A stretch of 64,000 nt of DNA from Phytophthora hibernalis (GCA_012656075.1 JAAKBF010000060.1:352218-416217); one strand, 5' to 3'. Counted from the first letter of the stretch, positions 1 through 11,947 are shown. Numbers and translations: made by a program. Notes: a model not told the origin generated them from the letters alone.

Positions 1-1
1 C

Positions 2-1635
2 CTCATCTACGTGAGAGCTGAAGATACTTCAAATTGTGCAAGTGGAAGCACGCTCGCCTACGCGTCTACTTGCCAGCAAGACCAATACGACCGCCCTACC
101 TTCGGAATGGTTAATTTTTGCCCCAGATTACTGAGTACTACACCTTCAGCTTTCGAGCGCCAGGTGTCCACAGCACTTCATGAATTTTCTCACGCTCTAG
201 GATTTTCATCACGCTTCTTTCCTCTCATGCGCGATGAAGATGGTACTCCACGCACACTACGAGATCAACAGGGCAACCCGCCAACATTTACACAGGGAAC
301 GTGTCCGAACGGAAATCCTATCAGCTACTACGTGCAGCCTGCCGACACTACGATCGCGTATGTTACAGAGCGAAACCATGTCGTGGCGAAAATGGTGACC
401 CCACGAGTTCGTGCTTTCGTGCGTGACCATTTTGATTGCCCCACACTTGAAGGTGCTGAAGTCGAGTCTCAGGACGGAGGTTGTCTGGGCTCCCATTGGG
501 AAGAGCGCCTCTTTGAGCCCGAGTTCATGACCCCTGTTGACAGCTATCGCAACGTCTTCAGCGCACTCACACTAGCCTTCTTCGCAGATTCCGGGTGGTA
601 TCGTGTAAATGCATCAACTTCAGAGATCATGCATTTTGGTCGGAAGAAAGGGTGTGCTTTCGCGAAAGACAAGTGCGTGAATTCTGCGACGCAGGCTCCT
701 CTTGACGCTGATCACTTTTGTACAACAAGTTCGTTCCAGGGCTGCTCTGTAGATGCGACGTCACGATCGGTATGCAATTTTGCCGCTGCAGACCAGACCA
801 TTCCAGCCGAATATCAGTATTTCCCGAGTAACCCGAAAAGGGTGGGGCAAACCGCTTTGCAGACTTCTGTCCGCTTAACGTTGGATACACGAATGGTGAC
901 TGCTCCATTTCATCGAACCTCATAAAACTTGGATCAACCACCATAAACCCTTTTGGTGAGACGTACTGCCCCAATTGCAAGTGTACATCGAGTTCGTTGC
1001 GCAGCGAGGACTCCACGGGATGGAGTATAACGCCAGCACGAGCGGTTGGCTGTTTTTCGATGGAATGCGTAGTTGATGCAGACCCCAGCATACCAACTAT
1101 GGTCAGGGTCACTGTTCCCCGCAGTAAGACCAACGACGCCGTTAGTGTGATGTGCACTCAGAAGGGAAAGACACTTTCAGTGCCAGGCTTTACTGGTTTA
1201 ATCACTTGTCCAGATCCGTTTGTCGTGTGCGCCGCCGACGACCCAAGCCGGATTCTGTTAGCAGATCCTACAAGTCCTACAAGCACTCCAGAACCTACTA
1301 CCAGTGCTCCAGCAGCTACTACAAGCCCTACTCCAGCGGCTACTATCAAGACACCACCAGCTACTACCAGTCCGCCAGCCAGCACTCCCGTCACTAATAC
1401 CAGCACGCCAGCTGTCAGTAGTGACGCCTCAAAGTCAAACAACGGGCTCGGCGATACTTCGAGTGATTCGGGATATTCTGGAAGTAGCTCGAACTCAGGC
1501 ACCGTCGGCATCTCCGGATCTGGAACTGGAAACACCACCGTCACAACAAGAGATAGTGGCGCCGACAATCACTTCCGCGTATCTCTTGTGGTTCTTCTAG
1601 GCTGCTCATGGCTGGCTCTTGCGATTGGATTGTAG
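2..1635 (+). CDS. GP63-like (leishmanolysin, M8) surface metalloprotease, 5' partial, one frameshift
   Basis: This is a zinc endopeptidase of the leishmanolysin family, expected at the cell surface or secreted. The frame is open to the left edge with no ATG, so the gene begins outside the window. In the first segment (to 925) the zinc motif HEFSH followed by ALGFS is at about residues 57-61, the third metal ligand lies in GSHWEER (His about 162), and the Met-turn is EFMTP (Met about 173). Together these are the M8 signature. The second segment (open from about 840 to 1635 in another frame) continues the Cys-rich domain, then a Pro/Thr/Ser-rich stalk (1260-1560) and a hydrophobic tail ending at 1635, which looks like a GPI-anchor signal. 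One single-base frameshift between about 830 and 925 separates the halves. It may be a sequencing error or a real break. The family call is firm; the functional state is not known. Confidence 0.85.
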
Positions 1636-2723
1636 ATACACTAGACGCTTTTATTCCGTGCATTATTTCATCCCTCGTGTTTGTATCACTAACGTGATTC
1701 TGGAATTAAGAAATTATTAGTCGATTGAGACGGGAATCAGAATGTCCTTGTTGGCTCTTTGCTCTACTGTATCCCACCCAAACATGCGGGACATGGTTGC
1801 AATATGAGATGATCACCGCTGTAGATGAGCTGAGACCTAGGACGAAGCAGCATCCAACCGAGCACACTTGCAAGAAATACTTCGTTTTCTCTCATGTTGA
1901 AGTGTACTACTTCGAAGTATTTGCCAGTGGCGGCTTGGTTGGATAGAAGGAAGAAGCTTTGAGAAGAGGCACGATGCAAACGACGCGGCCTGAACGTGTC
2001 GAGTGGATTTGATTCTGGTACGCACGGACTTTGGGCGTTCCATCATCTTCTTCAACAACCCGGCGTGCATTCAGCTGCTACCGGTACATGTGTATGCAAA
2101 ATGGTCACGGGATTGGCATACATGTACTGTTCGTTCACGTCCATACTGCAAAAGAGGAAACTTCCTACTATTAATCGGGATCTTGCGAACTTGCTGCAAC
2201 GGCTAGTGGAAGCTATCAGTCTCCAAACTTCCTACATATCAAGCCAACATCCGTGAAGTGATACTTAGCCAGACGCGGACAGTAAACCCAGGCCAAAAAT
2301 GCTCCGCGGTGTGACACAACGTGTCACCACGTCGTTCAGGATACCGAGTCTTGAAGGCTTGCGATTACTTGTTCAAGACGCAGCACAGCCTAAACTTTTC
2401 TGGAGATGATCAAGCGATAGGATAACGAAGGAACGAAAGGAGTTGTCGATTGGAGATCGAAAGCCTCTGGAGACCACGTCACGTAACAGTGACTCAGAAA
2501 CCACGTGTCTTGAGTGACTTGAGACGGATGCACCTGCGCATGCAATGCTGGCGTTTGTAGCATCCGTAAAAGCGGTGGCTTTGGCCTAACAGCTGCCTTG
2601 CGGGCTGCTCTTCGAACGGCAAACGCACCGAGTCGTGATCGTGCGATCCCTTGTCTTTTCAGGGATCACTCTTCGAAGAACTCCGTTCCAAGCAAGCCAC
2701 AAACCAGTCAAACCTCGGACGAG
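1636..2723. other. intergenic, no supported gene
   Basis: I see only short open frames without family resemblance or conserved motifs here. A longer in-frame extension upstream of the M96 start (from 2598) begins at TTG rather than ATG and has no homology to the other family copies, so I treat it as leader. Confidence 0.5.
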
Positions 2724-3830
2724 ATGACGGACCATGCGTTCCTCGCGGAAGTCTCGGCTTTCCTGGCCACAAGCGAGCTGCATTTAGTTGACCCACACGC
2801 GAAGAAAGACAACAGTGATCAAGTTACCTTTTCCCTAGAAGATGATACTGCTACATGTAGTACTTCCCCGTTAAGCTCTCCTCTGAGTATCGAGCTCTGC
2901 AGTGAAGGTCCAGCTCCGGATGTCGTCAGTAGAAAAACTAGGAGCTACGGTAACGAGACCAAAACCATGAAGCGCAAAATACGCCAGCAAAAAGAGGCCA
3001 TCCGAAAACAAAGGTACCAACGGCGACTCAAGCACGAGCGGGAAACGCTGCGGCGTATGGAAATCGAGCTCTCTCGGCAGCTTATAAAGCTGCAACAAGA
3101 CACCGAGAAGCAGCAGCAGGGAACTGTTGCGAAGTTGGCCCTCGCTCAATCTATCTGGAGAGACCTCGCCATTCAGCAACGAGGGCATCGCAACCGAGCG
3201 GAGAAGGAGCAGAAGAAGCTTGTGACTGCCGTCAGCATCCAAGCATCGTACATGGCTACTCTGCGAGGACTGCTACCAAATGGACAGTATGACATAGACC
3301 CTTTCAAGGAAGAGATTAGGCTCGCTATCGCATCCAGTCTTCAGCTCAATACACTGGCCAATGGCGCTCTGTACGATGACCATTTTCAGCAGGTTGTCTT
3401 GGCGTATGGTCAAGTGGACGAAATCTTTCGCGAGTTCGTGTTGGACGTTATAGCAGACGGAATAACCACATCCATTTGCCAGGATGAGACTAACAACGAC
3501 GTCAAGTATTTCCAGCACTTTAATAAGTTCACCCAGCCGTTCAGCTTCAAGCGGACACAAGATATAATGTGGACATTGGCCAAGCTACACCACCGACAAC
3601 AAGATAGAGAGGACTTTGATGGTCGCGGAGATCCAGACGGCACAGTCATGATCCGGTTCCGCTTGAGGCGGGCCTTGGTGACCGAAACTTCTGTCTCCGT
3701 GACGCAACGGTATATTTTTCGTCGGTTTGTGGGCGAGACTCGCACAGTCTTCACCTGGAAAACATACTCAGAGGGAGAAGACATTTTTGCTGGAATGCTC
3801 TTGGAAGAAACCGGGTGGGCGTGTATTTAA
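2724..3830 (+). CDS. M96-like (mating-specific family) coiled-coil protein, copy 1
   Basis: I chose the ATG at 2724 because the N-terminus (MTDHAFLAEVSAFL) aligns with the starts of copies 2 and 3 (MDLEFLDEVVAFLDSE, MDWDFLDEVAAFLDSE). The 368-residue product has an acidic, Ser-rich N-terminal third, then a very basic Lys/Arg/Glu/Gln-rich coiled coil (about residues 105-215), then a C-terminal domain containing KYFQHFNKFTQPF. This architecture fits the oomycete M96 mating-specific family, named for a mating-induced Phytophthora infestans gene. The biochemical role is unknown, and a nuclear location is only suggested by the basic coiled coil. The TAA at 3828-3830 cuts the frame where copies 2 and 3 continue. 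In-frame sequence after it (to about 4020) still resembles the family tail (EVCVRQSPTRF), and the last part (LLLEETLTDINI) is in another frame. The gene is therefore C-terminally truncated by roughly 65 residues. Confidence 0.7.
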   Translation: MTDHAFLAEVSAFLATSELHLVDPHAKKDNSDQVTFSLEDDTATCSTSPLSSPLSIELCSEGPAPDVVSRKTRSYGNETKTMKRKIRQQKEAIRKQRYQRRLKHERETLRRMEIELSRQLIKLQQDTEKQQQGTVAKLALAQSIWRDLAIQQRGHRNRAEKEQKKLVTAVSIQASYMATLRGLLPNGQYDIDPFKEEIRLAIASSLQLNTLANGALYDDHFQQVVLAYGQVDEIFREFVLDVIADGITTSICQDETNNDVKYFQHFNKFTQPFSFKRTQDIMWTLAKLHHRQQDREDFDGRGDPDGTVMIRFRLRRALVTETSVSVTQRYIFRRFVGETRTVFTWKTYSEGEDIFAGMLLEETGWACI

Positions 3831-6008
3831 CCGTCAATCGAAGGAGACTCGACAGTGGTTGAAGTATGCGTTCGTCAGTCTCCAACGCGGTTCGGCGGCT
3901 CTAGTCCTAGCAGAGCGGGTACTCAAGATTTCTACGAGGTGATGCAGAGCTCAGTGACGGAAGATGCACAAGGGCACTGTCGAAGCTGCTACTTGAGGAG
4001 ACGCTGACAGACATCAACATTTGAACGTTTGGATGAATGATCGTAGTTCTCCCAAACACAATTCACGAATTAACAGCAACACTGTACCGATATGAACGAG
4101 TAATGACCTGCTAAGACTCACAACCGCAGTCGTTGAATGCATGATTTGCGTGAAAGCAGCGACTGACGATTTCCTTTGATAAACCTGAGAACCAGCGAAG
4201 CAAGTTGGCCAGTTCAGGTTTTCAATTCGTTCTGAAGGTCGCTATATCAAGTATATTCAAACGTTTCAAATGTCTTCACACAGTCCCAAACGAACACTTC
4301 GCGAGCCAATGTTCGGTGAATTTCCGTTCCTGGCAGGAACTTCCTGCTGCCCTGGTCGTCGTATTGTTAACTGTTGAATTGGCAATCACGTCATCAAAGC
4401 GAGAGTAATCAAGGCTATACATGTAATAAGAGCGATTTCAGATTTCTCTCCTACCCTCATACGGTATGAGTCATACCGACTCCGAATCTACGGCTGCACT
4501 TGTAATTGAGTAGAGAGCGTTGCTCATTTTCATACATGTAATTGTACTTACGTTATTTCTCCATATTACGCATATTATGTATCGACCAACACGATAAGCA
4601 ACTGGGCAACACATGTGAGTCACTGGCGATAAGTGCGAACGAAGCTACAGCACGTTCGGTCGTAACCGCAATGATGCTGCATGACCCAAGTGAGGTACAA
4701 TGCTAAGGGGTTACTTTCCGAGCATTCCGAGCAAAGTGCTAGGCAGATCGCACAGGCAGACATAGATTTAGCTTGCCTGCGCCGATGTCACCCCAGTTCG
4801 TTCGTGACCAGCTTCACCGTGCGGTAGTGCATCTACTCGTTCGCTTTCCCGGGCCGGCAGGTTCTGTTGTTTCCTGCGGACGTCTGGGCAGGTCCGCTAC
4901 TCTCTTGTTTCAATACATTTGTTAATGAAAAGTATACACCACTATCAACGCCACCGTTGCGCGAGGCGAGTTTTTGCGTCTTGAGATCTACACCGTGGGT
5001 CGGCGGGGCCGATCCAGGCCTTGGTTACAGGAAATGGATCCGGGGCCGCGGATGAAAGCTTTGGCTAGCCCGTGTCGTCATCACCACGGTTGAAAGTTGG
5101 TGCGTTGTTGCGTTGTTGCGTTGTTGCGTTGTTGCGTAGATGAGTAGTGTATGCAGTCTGGCGATTTGTTCGGACGTCACAGCAGCGAGGATGGCCCTAA
5201 ATGGGTGGGGCTGCTGTGGCGGCAAAACTTCCTCGCCCGGCCGCGTTGAAATTAGGTGCGTTGCTGTGTTGCTTGCTTTGTGGAAGAATATGTGGTGCGT
5301 CTTTCAGCCAAAATGATTCTGAATGTTATCTTTCAACGACGTTGCAAATATCTGGTCGCTTCCAATCGGCAAGTTCTAGGAAAAAAGACAGGAAAAGACC
5401 ACAATTCCAACGGCTACCAAGGCATGAAAGGTAGGGACAAATCTAGTGCTAACGGTCACGTTAGGACGGACAGCCGAACAGGGATTAATTCGACAAATTT
5501 TGCTGATTCGGGTAACGCCGTTTCTTTTGTTCGCTGCTCCCAACAATAGCCGATTTGAACTTCAGTCGATTAACAACCTTAACTTTTTCGTTCCACGTCA
5601 CGGCAAATACTTTCAACACGACCACGCACTACCAGCCCAATTCTCTAGTTATTTCCTGCTACGCTAATAGCCTCTTTTTAAGTGGAAGATAACTTTCTGA
5701 TATTCTTTGAAAAAACATAGGAGCCCATACATTTATATTACAATATTATTTGACGTCAAATCGTACTGCTGTTGCCGTAGCGAGTCGTAATGAGCGTCGT
5801 AGCGTGACAAAGAGTGAGCATGAGTGATCGATATATATAATTTATGAATACAGTACCAGTGGTACATGAAGTTATCGACGGGGAATTCCGTCACAGAAAA
5901 ACGCTACGAAGAACGAAAATGATGTTCGCTGCAGGTATTATGTATATAATCCTTCTTACAAGACTCGTTAATAAATATTTAGCTGCGGAAAACTGTGGCT
6001 AACCACTA
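3831..6008. other. M96 tail remnant, then intergenic DNA
   Basis: The first 190 bases are the untranslated remnant of the M96 C-terminus described above. The rest is AT-leaning DNA with short open frames I cannot assign. Around 5810-5920 there is sequence (sharing GAAGTTATCGACGGGGAATT) that resembles 17480-17590 upstream of M96 copy 3. Copies 2 and 3 therefore share an upstream region. Confidence 0.5.
5101..5137. repeat. 8-bp tandem repeat (TGCGTTGT)
   Basis: Four full copies of TGCGTTGT in tandem plus a partial fifth. This is a simple minisatellite-like array in intergenic DNA. Confidence 0.9.
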
Positions 6009-6011
6009 TAA

Positions 6012-6754
6012 TAGTGGTTCTCACGGTTAGAATATTTGCAGGTTGCAGGAAAAACTGGCCAATCAAAAGCGTCTGCATGCTGGCTGCTTTTCCTGCTCCA
6101 ACAACGGGCGCAGGTTGGTCTGCAGGTTGTAGGTCCCAGCCCATTGGTGGAAATTGCTCTTCATCTGACTGGTTCAGACAGGAGCCTGTCGGTGCAGCGG
6201 ACATTTCTTCTCTCGACATCCACTCGCCAAGGCGCCGTTCAGTCGCCCCCATCTACTGCTTTAATCAGGCACAACGATGACGAACAAGCGATGGACCCCG
6301 GGTGAGGTACACCTTCTGATTGACTATCTCAGCAGCCACGTCAAAGCCTACACTACCGGCGTGAAAGAGCGCTTCTACGAAGGAGCTCGGGACTTTTTGT
6401 CAACACATACCACACCGCCGCCTTAAGTACACTACTGCGAAACAAGTAGCGCGTTTCTAGGACACGTGCAACCAAATTCACGTCGTCCAGCTCGCCACCA
6501 CTCTCTTTTTCGCCACTTGTGTTCTCTAGAGTACCATACAGAACTTGAGCTACTAGAAACAGATCTGTCGCCCATGGGCAAATGGTATATAGTAATGGCA
6601 GCCACTAAACAAACACCAAAACCTACTTACTTCTCATTGGACAAAATCGAATTTGTGCAGGTCAAAAAGCCCTCACGGTTTGAAGGCTGTAGATTGTCTA
6701 TGATTGGCTGAATGATCAACCCTGCAACCTGCAAATATTCTGTGAGAATCACTA
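6012..6754. mobile_element. small inverted-repeat DNA transposon (MITE-like)
   Basis: The ends are inverted repeats of about 40 bp. The left end (6012-6050) contains TAGTGGTTCTCAC, then a 4-bp insertion, then AGAATATTTGCAGGTTGCAGG. The right end (6721-6754) is its complement with one mismatch and lacks the 4 bp. The element is about 740 bp and sits in the shared upstream region of M96 copy 2; the corresponding region of copy 3 lacks it. It contains a short open frame at 6277-6426. Size and termini fit a non-autonomous or internally deleted DNA transposon of unknown superfamily. I cannot define a clear target duplication. Confidence 0.7.
6277..6426 (+). CDS. 49-residue ORF inside the small transposon, Trp-rich DNA-binding-like start
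   Basis: An ATG-initiated frame encodes a protein beginning MTNKRWTPGEVHLLIDYL and then KERFYEGARDFLSTHT. The W..GE..LL.DYL pattern is reminiscent of the Myb/SANT-like N-terminus of some transposon proteins. The frame stops after 49 residues, although sequence rich in basic codons continues. It is probably the remnant of a longer transposon protein; I do not recognise the family with certainty. Confidence 0.35.
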   Translation: MTNKRWTPGEVHLLIDYLSSHVKAYTTGVKERFYEGARDFLSTHTTPPP

Positions 6755-6871
6755 ATATGAAGCCAGCAGGGATCGTGATGACCCCGTCGTACCGTACATC
6801 CCATATGGTAGCGCAAACAATTGGCCCTGATATTATCAGTAATAAAGCAAACATTTGACCCTGATAAAGCG

Positions 6872-6960
6872 TGGTTGATCCCAAAGATAGGGAGCCCAAG
6901 AACCAGTTTCTCAGTCTGCGTTAGTCTGGCTTCTTCCTATACTCGGCGAGAACTGCAGTA
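6872..6960 (+). promoter_or_regulatory. leader conserved between M96 copies 2 and 3
   Basis: The block from TTGATCCCAA to the ATG at 6961 closely matches 17749-17837 before the ATG of copy 3, including TCAGTCTGCGT(T/C)AGTCTGGC and CTCGGCGAGAACTGCAGTA / CCCGGCGAGAACTGCAGTA. Conservation of non-coding DNA next to both start codons supports the chosen ATGs and suggests a shared promoter or 5' untranslated region. Confidence 0.55.
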
Positions 6961-8313
6961 ATGGACTTGGAATTCCTCGACGAAGTGGTGGCTTTCTTGG
7001 ACTCGGAGACCCTTCCCAGCATTGTCATTCATGTCAAAGTCCCAGGTTCACGAACCGCAAGTTTTCTCAAATTTCAAGTTTGGGAACCGCACCAATCGGC
7101 CCAGTTCTTGTTGATTCTTCCTCTGAAGACGTCGGACCGGAGAGTCTCAAAAGCTGTAGCAGCGAGAGCGAGAATGCGCCGTCGAAGATGAAACGTCAAG
7201 AGGAAGTTGGCGACACTCGTCGGAAGCGATACAAGGAGCGTGTCAAGAATGAGCGCGAGGAACTCAAACGAAAAGTGAGGCAACTGTCGACTCGCGTCCA
7301 AGAGTTGGTTGACAGCAGAGAAGGCAGACACACTAGTGTTCGAACTGACCTAATTGTCTCCAAGACGTTTTGACAAGACTTTGCATCTCGACAACGAGAA
7401 CAGCGTGAGCAATCTGAGGCGGACCACAAACAACTCGATGTGGCCGTCCAGACTCAAGCCGCTTACATCGAGAATCTCTGCGCGGTGCTGAAAGTTCGCA
7501 CTGGTTCTTCTGCGCCTGGTGCAGCTCAGAGGACAGTGAAGCCAATGGACAACCACAAGTGGCTGCTACTCAAGTCGTCTGACGCAGCGCTGTACGACCT
7601 GTACCTCAGTGAAGTAATTGACTGCTACGCAAAGACTGACCCAGTGTTTGAAGAATGCGGCATGGAAACATTGCCAATCAGCTCAGTCCACTCACTCCAG
7701 CATTTCAACATGAATGGAGAGGTGTCCTACACTCAACACGTGAAGAAGCTGTTGCAGCCGTTTGGCTTCGAGGACACGAGCTACAATATGTGGAAGATTT
7801 CCAATTTACCGCACCGTGGCATCGATCGGGAGGTTTACGAAGCTGTGTCGCATGGTAACACACATGCATTCAAGTTCCGTTGGAAGAAGACCCTTTCATC
7901 CGGATTGACTGTCTCAATCTTGAAGCGGGGTCTCGCGAGGAGATTTCAGGACGTTAATCGTCTTCAAGATTTTCGCCGAGGGTGAAGGTATCTTGAGTGA
8001 CATGGATATCGATGAAACTGGATGGGTTAGTATGCGGCCGCATTCAGATGGTTCCGAGAGCGGGACATTGATGGAGATCTGTTCACGGCAAATTCCTGCG
8101 TCATGCATCACAACAAGTCCCAACGACTTGGTTGTAAAGGAGTTCAAAGACATGGTGCATGATGCGATCGAAGAGGACGCGCACGAGATTGTTCGTTTGC
8201 TGGAGAAGCTGCTGCTTGAAGATACTCTTGCGACATTGAGATTGACCCGTGAAAACGTAATTTCACGCAAAATAAATGGGGAAGTATGCGCGCTTTCAGT
8301 CGCTGAAGGATAA
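6961..8313 (+). pseudogene. M96-like family, copy 2, frameshifted
   Basis: The start at 6961 (MDLEFLDEVVAFLDSE) is conserved. A frameshift before about 7080 moves the reading frame to PVLVDSSSEDVGPESLKSC and the Lys/Arg-rich coiled coil. A TGA at about 7371-7373 replaces the Trp present in copy 3 (TFWQDL). The same frame then resumes and runs to 7985, covering the MDNHKWLLLKSS region and the QHFNMNGEV core. A second frameshift near 7970 leads into the C-terminus (7993-8313), with the tail SRQIPASCITTS and LEKLLLEDTLATLRL. With at least three lesions it is a pseudogene. The family call is the same as copy 1, and it is closest to copy 3. Confidence 0.75.
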
Positions 8314-8520
8314 GCCTGCAAAACTAGATCGTCCCGACTTGGGTATACTTTCAACACCCTCTCGAGCTCATACCGTACAGAGAGTAGTAAAACGTATTGC
8401 GCACCTCCACTGTGATCTTTCCAGAACACGGAAGACTACGCTCAATACTACCTTACTACACAGCCTTGGAAGGCCAGTCTGGTCCACATCGCACGTCGTG
8501 GCGTACACCGTCGTCGTTAA

Positions 8521-8823
8521 CCCCTCCATGATGCCGAAACAGGATTTGTCGAGCCCGACGTGTTCGGCATCACAGAGAAATTGCACTCCGTGTCGTATCC
8601 GGATACCATACTGTACACCTACAGTTCATGCTCGCCTCCTTCCGACACGCACATGTCAATGCTGAAAGTGCCGAAGGCTCGAGTGGACGAGTTTGTGGCT
8701 CTCTCCAGTGCGGGAGGTGAGACTATTAATAGGAGGTGTCACAGCGTCCAGGCGTCTCTGGAGTTGGTGAACGAGTGACTGCTGCTGGAACTGGGCGAGT
8801 GCGCGGCTATAGCAGTCAACGAG
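8521..8823 (+). pseudogene. unidentified gene fragment interrupted by Copia-1
   Basis: One frame reads about 100 codons (containing DVFGITEKLHSVSYPDTILY and PKARVDEFVALSSAGG) with a single TGA at about 8776 and no ATG. It runs straight into the Copia-1 target duplication. After the element the same frame appears to continue at 15297 for about 30 codons (VMSDLKPCARVDC). Codon composition looks coding, but I do not recognise the product. It is best read as an old host gene or element that was disrupted. Confidence 0.35.
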
Positions 8824-9468
8824 TGCGACGTGGTACTAGGGCTGGGGATCGCAGAGCCTTTGCCGTTGCTGCACGTCATTGCGGCAGGACATCCGCAGGA
8901 AGGGAAACTACGTTGACACCGGAGGTAGCAAGGGCTTAACCTTACAGGGACTTGAAGGGCTTGGCTCGGCGGAGGAGACTCGAGAAGTGTGCTCTGGTGA
9001 GCTGTGCGCGCAGCGTACTGTTTCCGCCTAACCTTCCTTCGCAATCCGTACGTTATATTAGCAGTGGTTACATCTAACGTACTTGTCTGTGTCTTGCTTG
9101 CTGTGAGTGTGCGCAGCAGCACTCAGGAGTTTCACCGGCAGGGAAACCTCCAGCACCAGACCGCGTCTGTGCAGCAGCAGCAGCATGAGGCGCAGTGGTT
9201 TCAACGCACTGGCAACGTCCCGCTCCAGGCAGCGCCACGTGCTGTCGCAGCAGTACGTAGGAGTTTCGCTCGCAGGCGAAGTCCAGCAGCAGCCAGCGCC
9301 TGTGCAGCTGCGACGTCAGCGCTCTGGGCAACGGCAGCGTCCGTTGCGGCGCGTCTGGATGAGTTCTGGCGGAGGTTGCACGTGATGCAGCAGTCTTCGG
9401 CCCTGGGCTCGTACGTGCGTACGGTGCAGCGCGGCGGCTTCGCACCGCAGCCACGGCTGTATCTCCCA
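8824..9468 (-). repeat. Copia-1 3' LTR
   Basis: The boundary is defined by alignment with the right LTR: it starts TGCGACGTG and ends ATCTCCCA, next to the complement of the polypurine tract. Long open frames in this LTR are incidental; they also occur in the other LTR copies. Confidence 0.88.
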
Positions 9469-9633
9469 CTCCCACTCGCTGTCGACGCGCGTCGATGCGC
9501 GCAAGTGGAGAGGGCGGACGCACCCACTCACCCATGTTTCCGCGCAGCAGTAATAGTAGGACCCGTAGCTTCACTCAATCCAGTTGACAGCGCACTTGTT
9601 GGTAGGCGCAGCCGCAGAGTAGATATCAGCATG

Positions 9634-10380
9634 CTAATCTCCATCGTAATAGACTCTTTCTCCATCCGCATCATGTTGGTTTTGGTTCCGCAACGCGCCG
9701 TGCTCGCTGAGCATCTGCAGCCGGGGTCCCTTTGAGAGGCATCCCTTAAGCTGCGAACAAAACTGACCAAACTTGTCCCTTGCGAGAGCCTTCGTCATGA
9801 TGTCCGCGGTGTTGGCATTTGTCAGTACGTGCAACGTATTCAAATTGCCTTCTTCACCCATGTGCCGAATGAGATGATACTTGTTGTTGATGTGCTTTGT
9901 GTTGGAGTGCTTGCCAGGCTTCTCTGACAAGTACAACGCTACCTGATTGTTATCGCGCAGCAGTGGTGTGGCCGCAGGCCACTTCAGCTCCTCACACAGT
10001 CCCACGATCCAAATTACGTCCTTCACGCCCACATTCATCGCAATGTACTCCGCTTCCGTGTTCGACTGGGCATTGACGCTCTGTTTGCGTGAGCCGTAGG
10101 AGATAGCATTTCCATCAAGAAGAGTAACGTAGCCAGTGACAGACTTGGAGGCATCAGGATCATTAGCGTAGTCCGAGTCCGTAAACACCGTAACACAGAC
10201 ATCGTTGCCATGGATAACATCCATGTGGAGTGCGTAGTCTCGTGTTTGCAGCAGGTAACGCAGCACCCGCTGCGCTTCTCGGAAATGGCTCTCTGTGTAA
10301 CTTCCCGAGGTGTCGCACAGCATGCGCGATATCTGGCCGCGAGCCAGACACGAGATACAGCAATCCTCCAACCAATTCAC
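9634..10380 (-). pseudogene. Copia-1 RNase H and pol C-terminus
   Basis: This encodes the Ty1/Copia RNase H domain, which degrades RNA in RNA:DNA hybrids during reverse transcription. Landmarks are VFTDSDYANDPDASKSVTGY (first catalytic Asp), SNTEAEYIAM (catalytic Glu), the LLRDNNQVA segment, and the typical pol end ADIMTKALARDKFGQFC. It is out of frame with the reverse transcriptase upstream; the frameshift lies near 10300, inside the spacer before RNase H. Confidence 0.85.
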
Positions 10381-11947
10381 GGTACGGCATATCAGCGAGC
10401 TCTGCTAGCTGCTTCAACTTTGCCCTGGATTCACTCGTAGCTTGAGGTGTCCAGCAGCCGTAGGAATTAGCAAGACCAAACTTTCGTAAAAGCTTGTCAA
10501 TATGAGATCGTTGACTGTAAATCACTTGGTTGTTTGCAGCATCCAACGTGATCTCGATCCCAAGCAGGTATTTCACTTTGCCCATGCTGGTCAATGTGAA
10601 CTTGGCTTCTAGTTGCGCTGCAACTTTGGAACACAACGCAGTTGGTCCCATAAGCAGTAGGTCGTCGACATACACGGTCAGTAGCATGACCACCTCGCCG
10701 TCCTTGTACTTCGCGTAGAGACCGTAGTCGCTATCAAGTCTTGTGAATCCCAGGCTGACTAGGAAGACGTGCAACGTCTTGTTCCACACTGCCGGGGCTT
10801 GCTTTAACCCGTACAGGGACTTGATGAGCTGGTAGATCAGCTTGCCACCAGGTAATCCTTCCGTAGAACCAACAGGAATCTCCATAAAGATGATCTCTTC
10901 CAGTAGTCCGTACAGGAAAGCGGTCTTGACGTCATACTGCCTGACGTCCCATCCGCGCTTCCGAGCGTACAGAATCGCAGCTCTGATCGTCTCGAAGCGA
11001 ATCACCGGTGCGTATGTCTCCAGGTAGTCTACGCCGAAGTGCTGCTTAAATCCATGAATGACGAGGCGGGCTTTGAACCGCTTCACGCGTCCTTGTGCAT
11101 CGCGCTTGACCGTGTACAACGACTTGTTTATGATGACACTCTGATGCTTTTCTTTTGCTCTTGAGACTAACGTCCAGGTCCCGTGTTGGCGCAGCGACGC
11201 CAACTCCTCCTGCATGGCGGCTTCCCATTCCGGCCAGTGGTTGCTCTGCTTCGCCTGCTTGTAAGTGTTCGGGATAGGAATGTCTTGCTTCGTGTCGATG
11301 ACTGACCCAACGATGTACTCCTTCAGATGAGCTGGCACCTTCCTCGCGCGGCGAGTGCGGCTATCGCAGTGCCCTACAGCAGCAGGTAGCTTCTTTGGAG
11401 GTTCGTACAAGTCATCATCAGCACTATCCTTGGCAGGAATCTGTCGCAACTGACGCTTGTGCTTTCTCGTCTTCAACTGTTGAGCTGGACGATGCGGACA
11501 GCTTGCCTCCGCATTAGTTGATGGCTTCACCAAATGCTGAACAGGTACGTCTGGATCTCCCACTTGCTCGTGACTGGCTACTAACTCGGGCTCGCTACCG
11601 AGTAGAACAGGCTTCGGCAAGACGGACGATCTCGGCGGATCTCCGGCTTCAGGAAACAGACGGTCTTCAAGTGAACTCGTGGTCGGCACTACAGGGATCT
11701 CCACAGATAAGTCTGCAACACCATGCTCGTTGGTTTTCAGAAGTAGCTGGCGTACGTAGGCTTGAGAAGCAGTAAATCGTTCATGGCAGAACACGTTCCC
11801 ATTTCGCTTGTGCGTGATAGATCCTGTCTTCAGATCTAACAGCTTGTAGCCTTTCGTATCTGTAGAGTAGCCCAGCAGTAGCTGCAAGCTCGGCGCGCGG
11901 GTCAAGCTTGTCTTGCGTTGTCGTCCGCTCGGTAGGTACATTGGCAT
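10163..11947 (-). pseudogene. Copia-1 integrase C-terminus and reverse transcriptase
   Basis: A 594-codon frame begins in the integrase C-terminal region (LLLGYSTDTKGYKLLD), passes a variable Pro/Lys-rich linker, and enters the reverse transcriptase with the pre-RT block NHWPEWEAAMQEELASL, RFKARLVIHGFKQ, the DVKTAFLYG active-site block, LYGLKQAP and the catalytic YVDD box at residues 426-429 (bases 10661-10672). The polymerase core is complete and uninterrupted. The frame is lost just before RNase H. Confidence 0.9.

Noticed and set aside
11..13. Start codon for the GP63-like gene at position 11
   Set aside because: The codon is GTG and the frame is open back to base 2, so the gene begins outside the window.
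1158..1568. 136-codon Val/Ala-rich minus-strand ORF
   Set aside because: Antisense shadow of the Thr/Pro/Ser-rich stalk of the GP63-like gene.
9004..9735. Long ORFs (243 and 166 codons) in the Copia-1 LTRs
   Set aside because: They recur on whichever strand the LTR sits, in both frames, with no known domain. GC-rich LTR sequence explains them.
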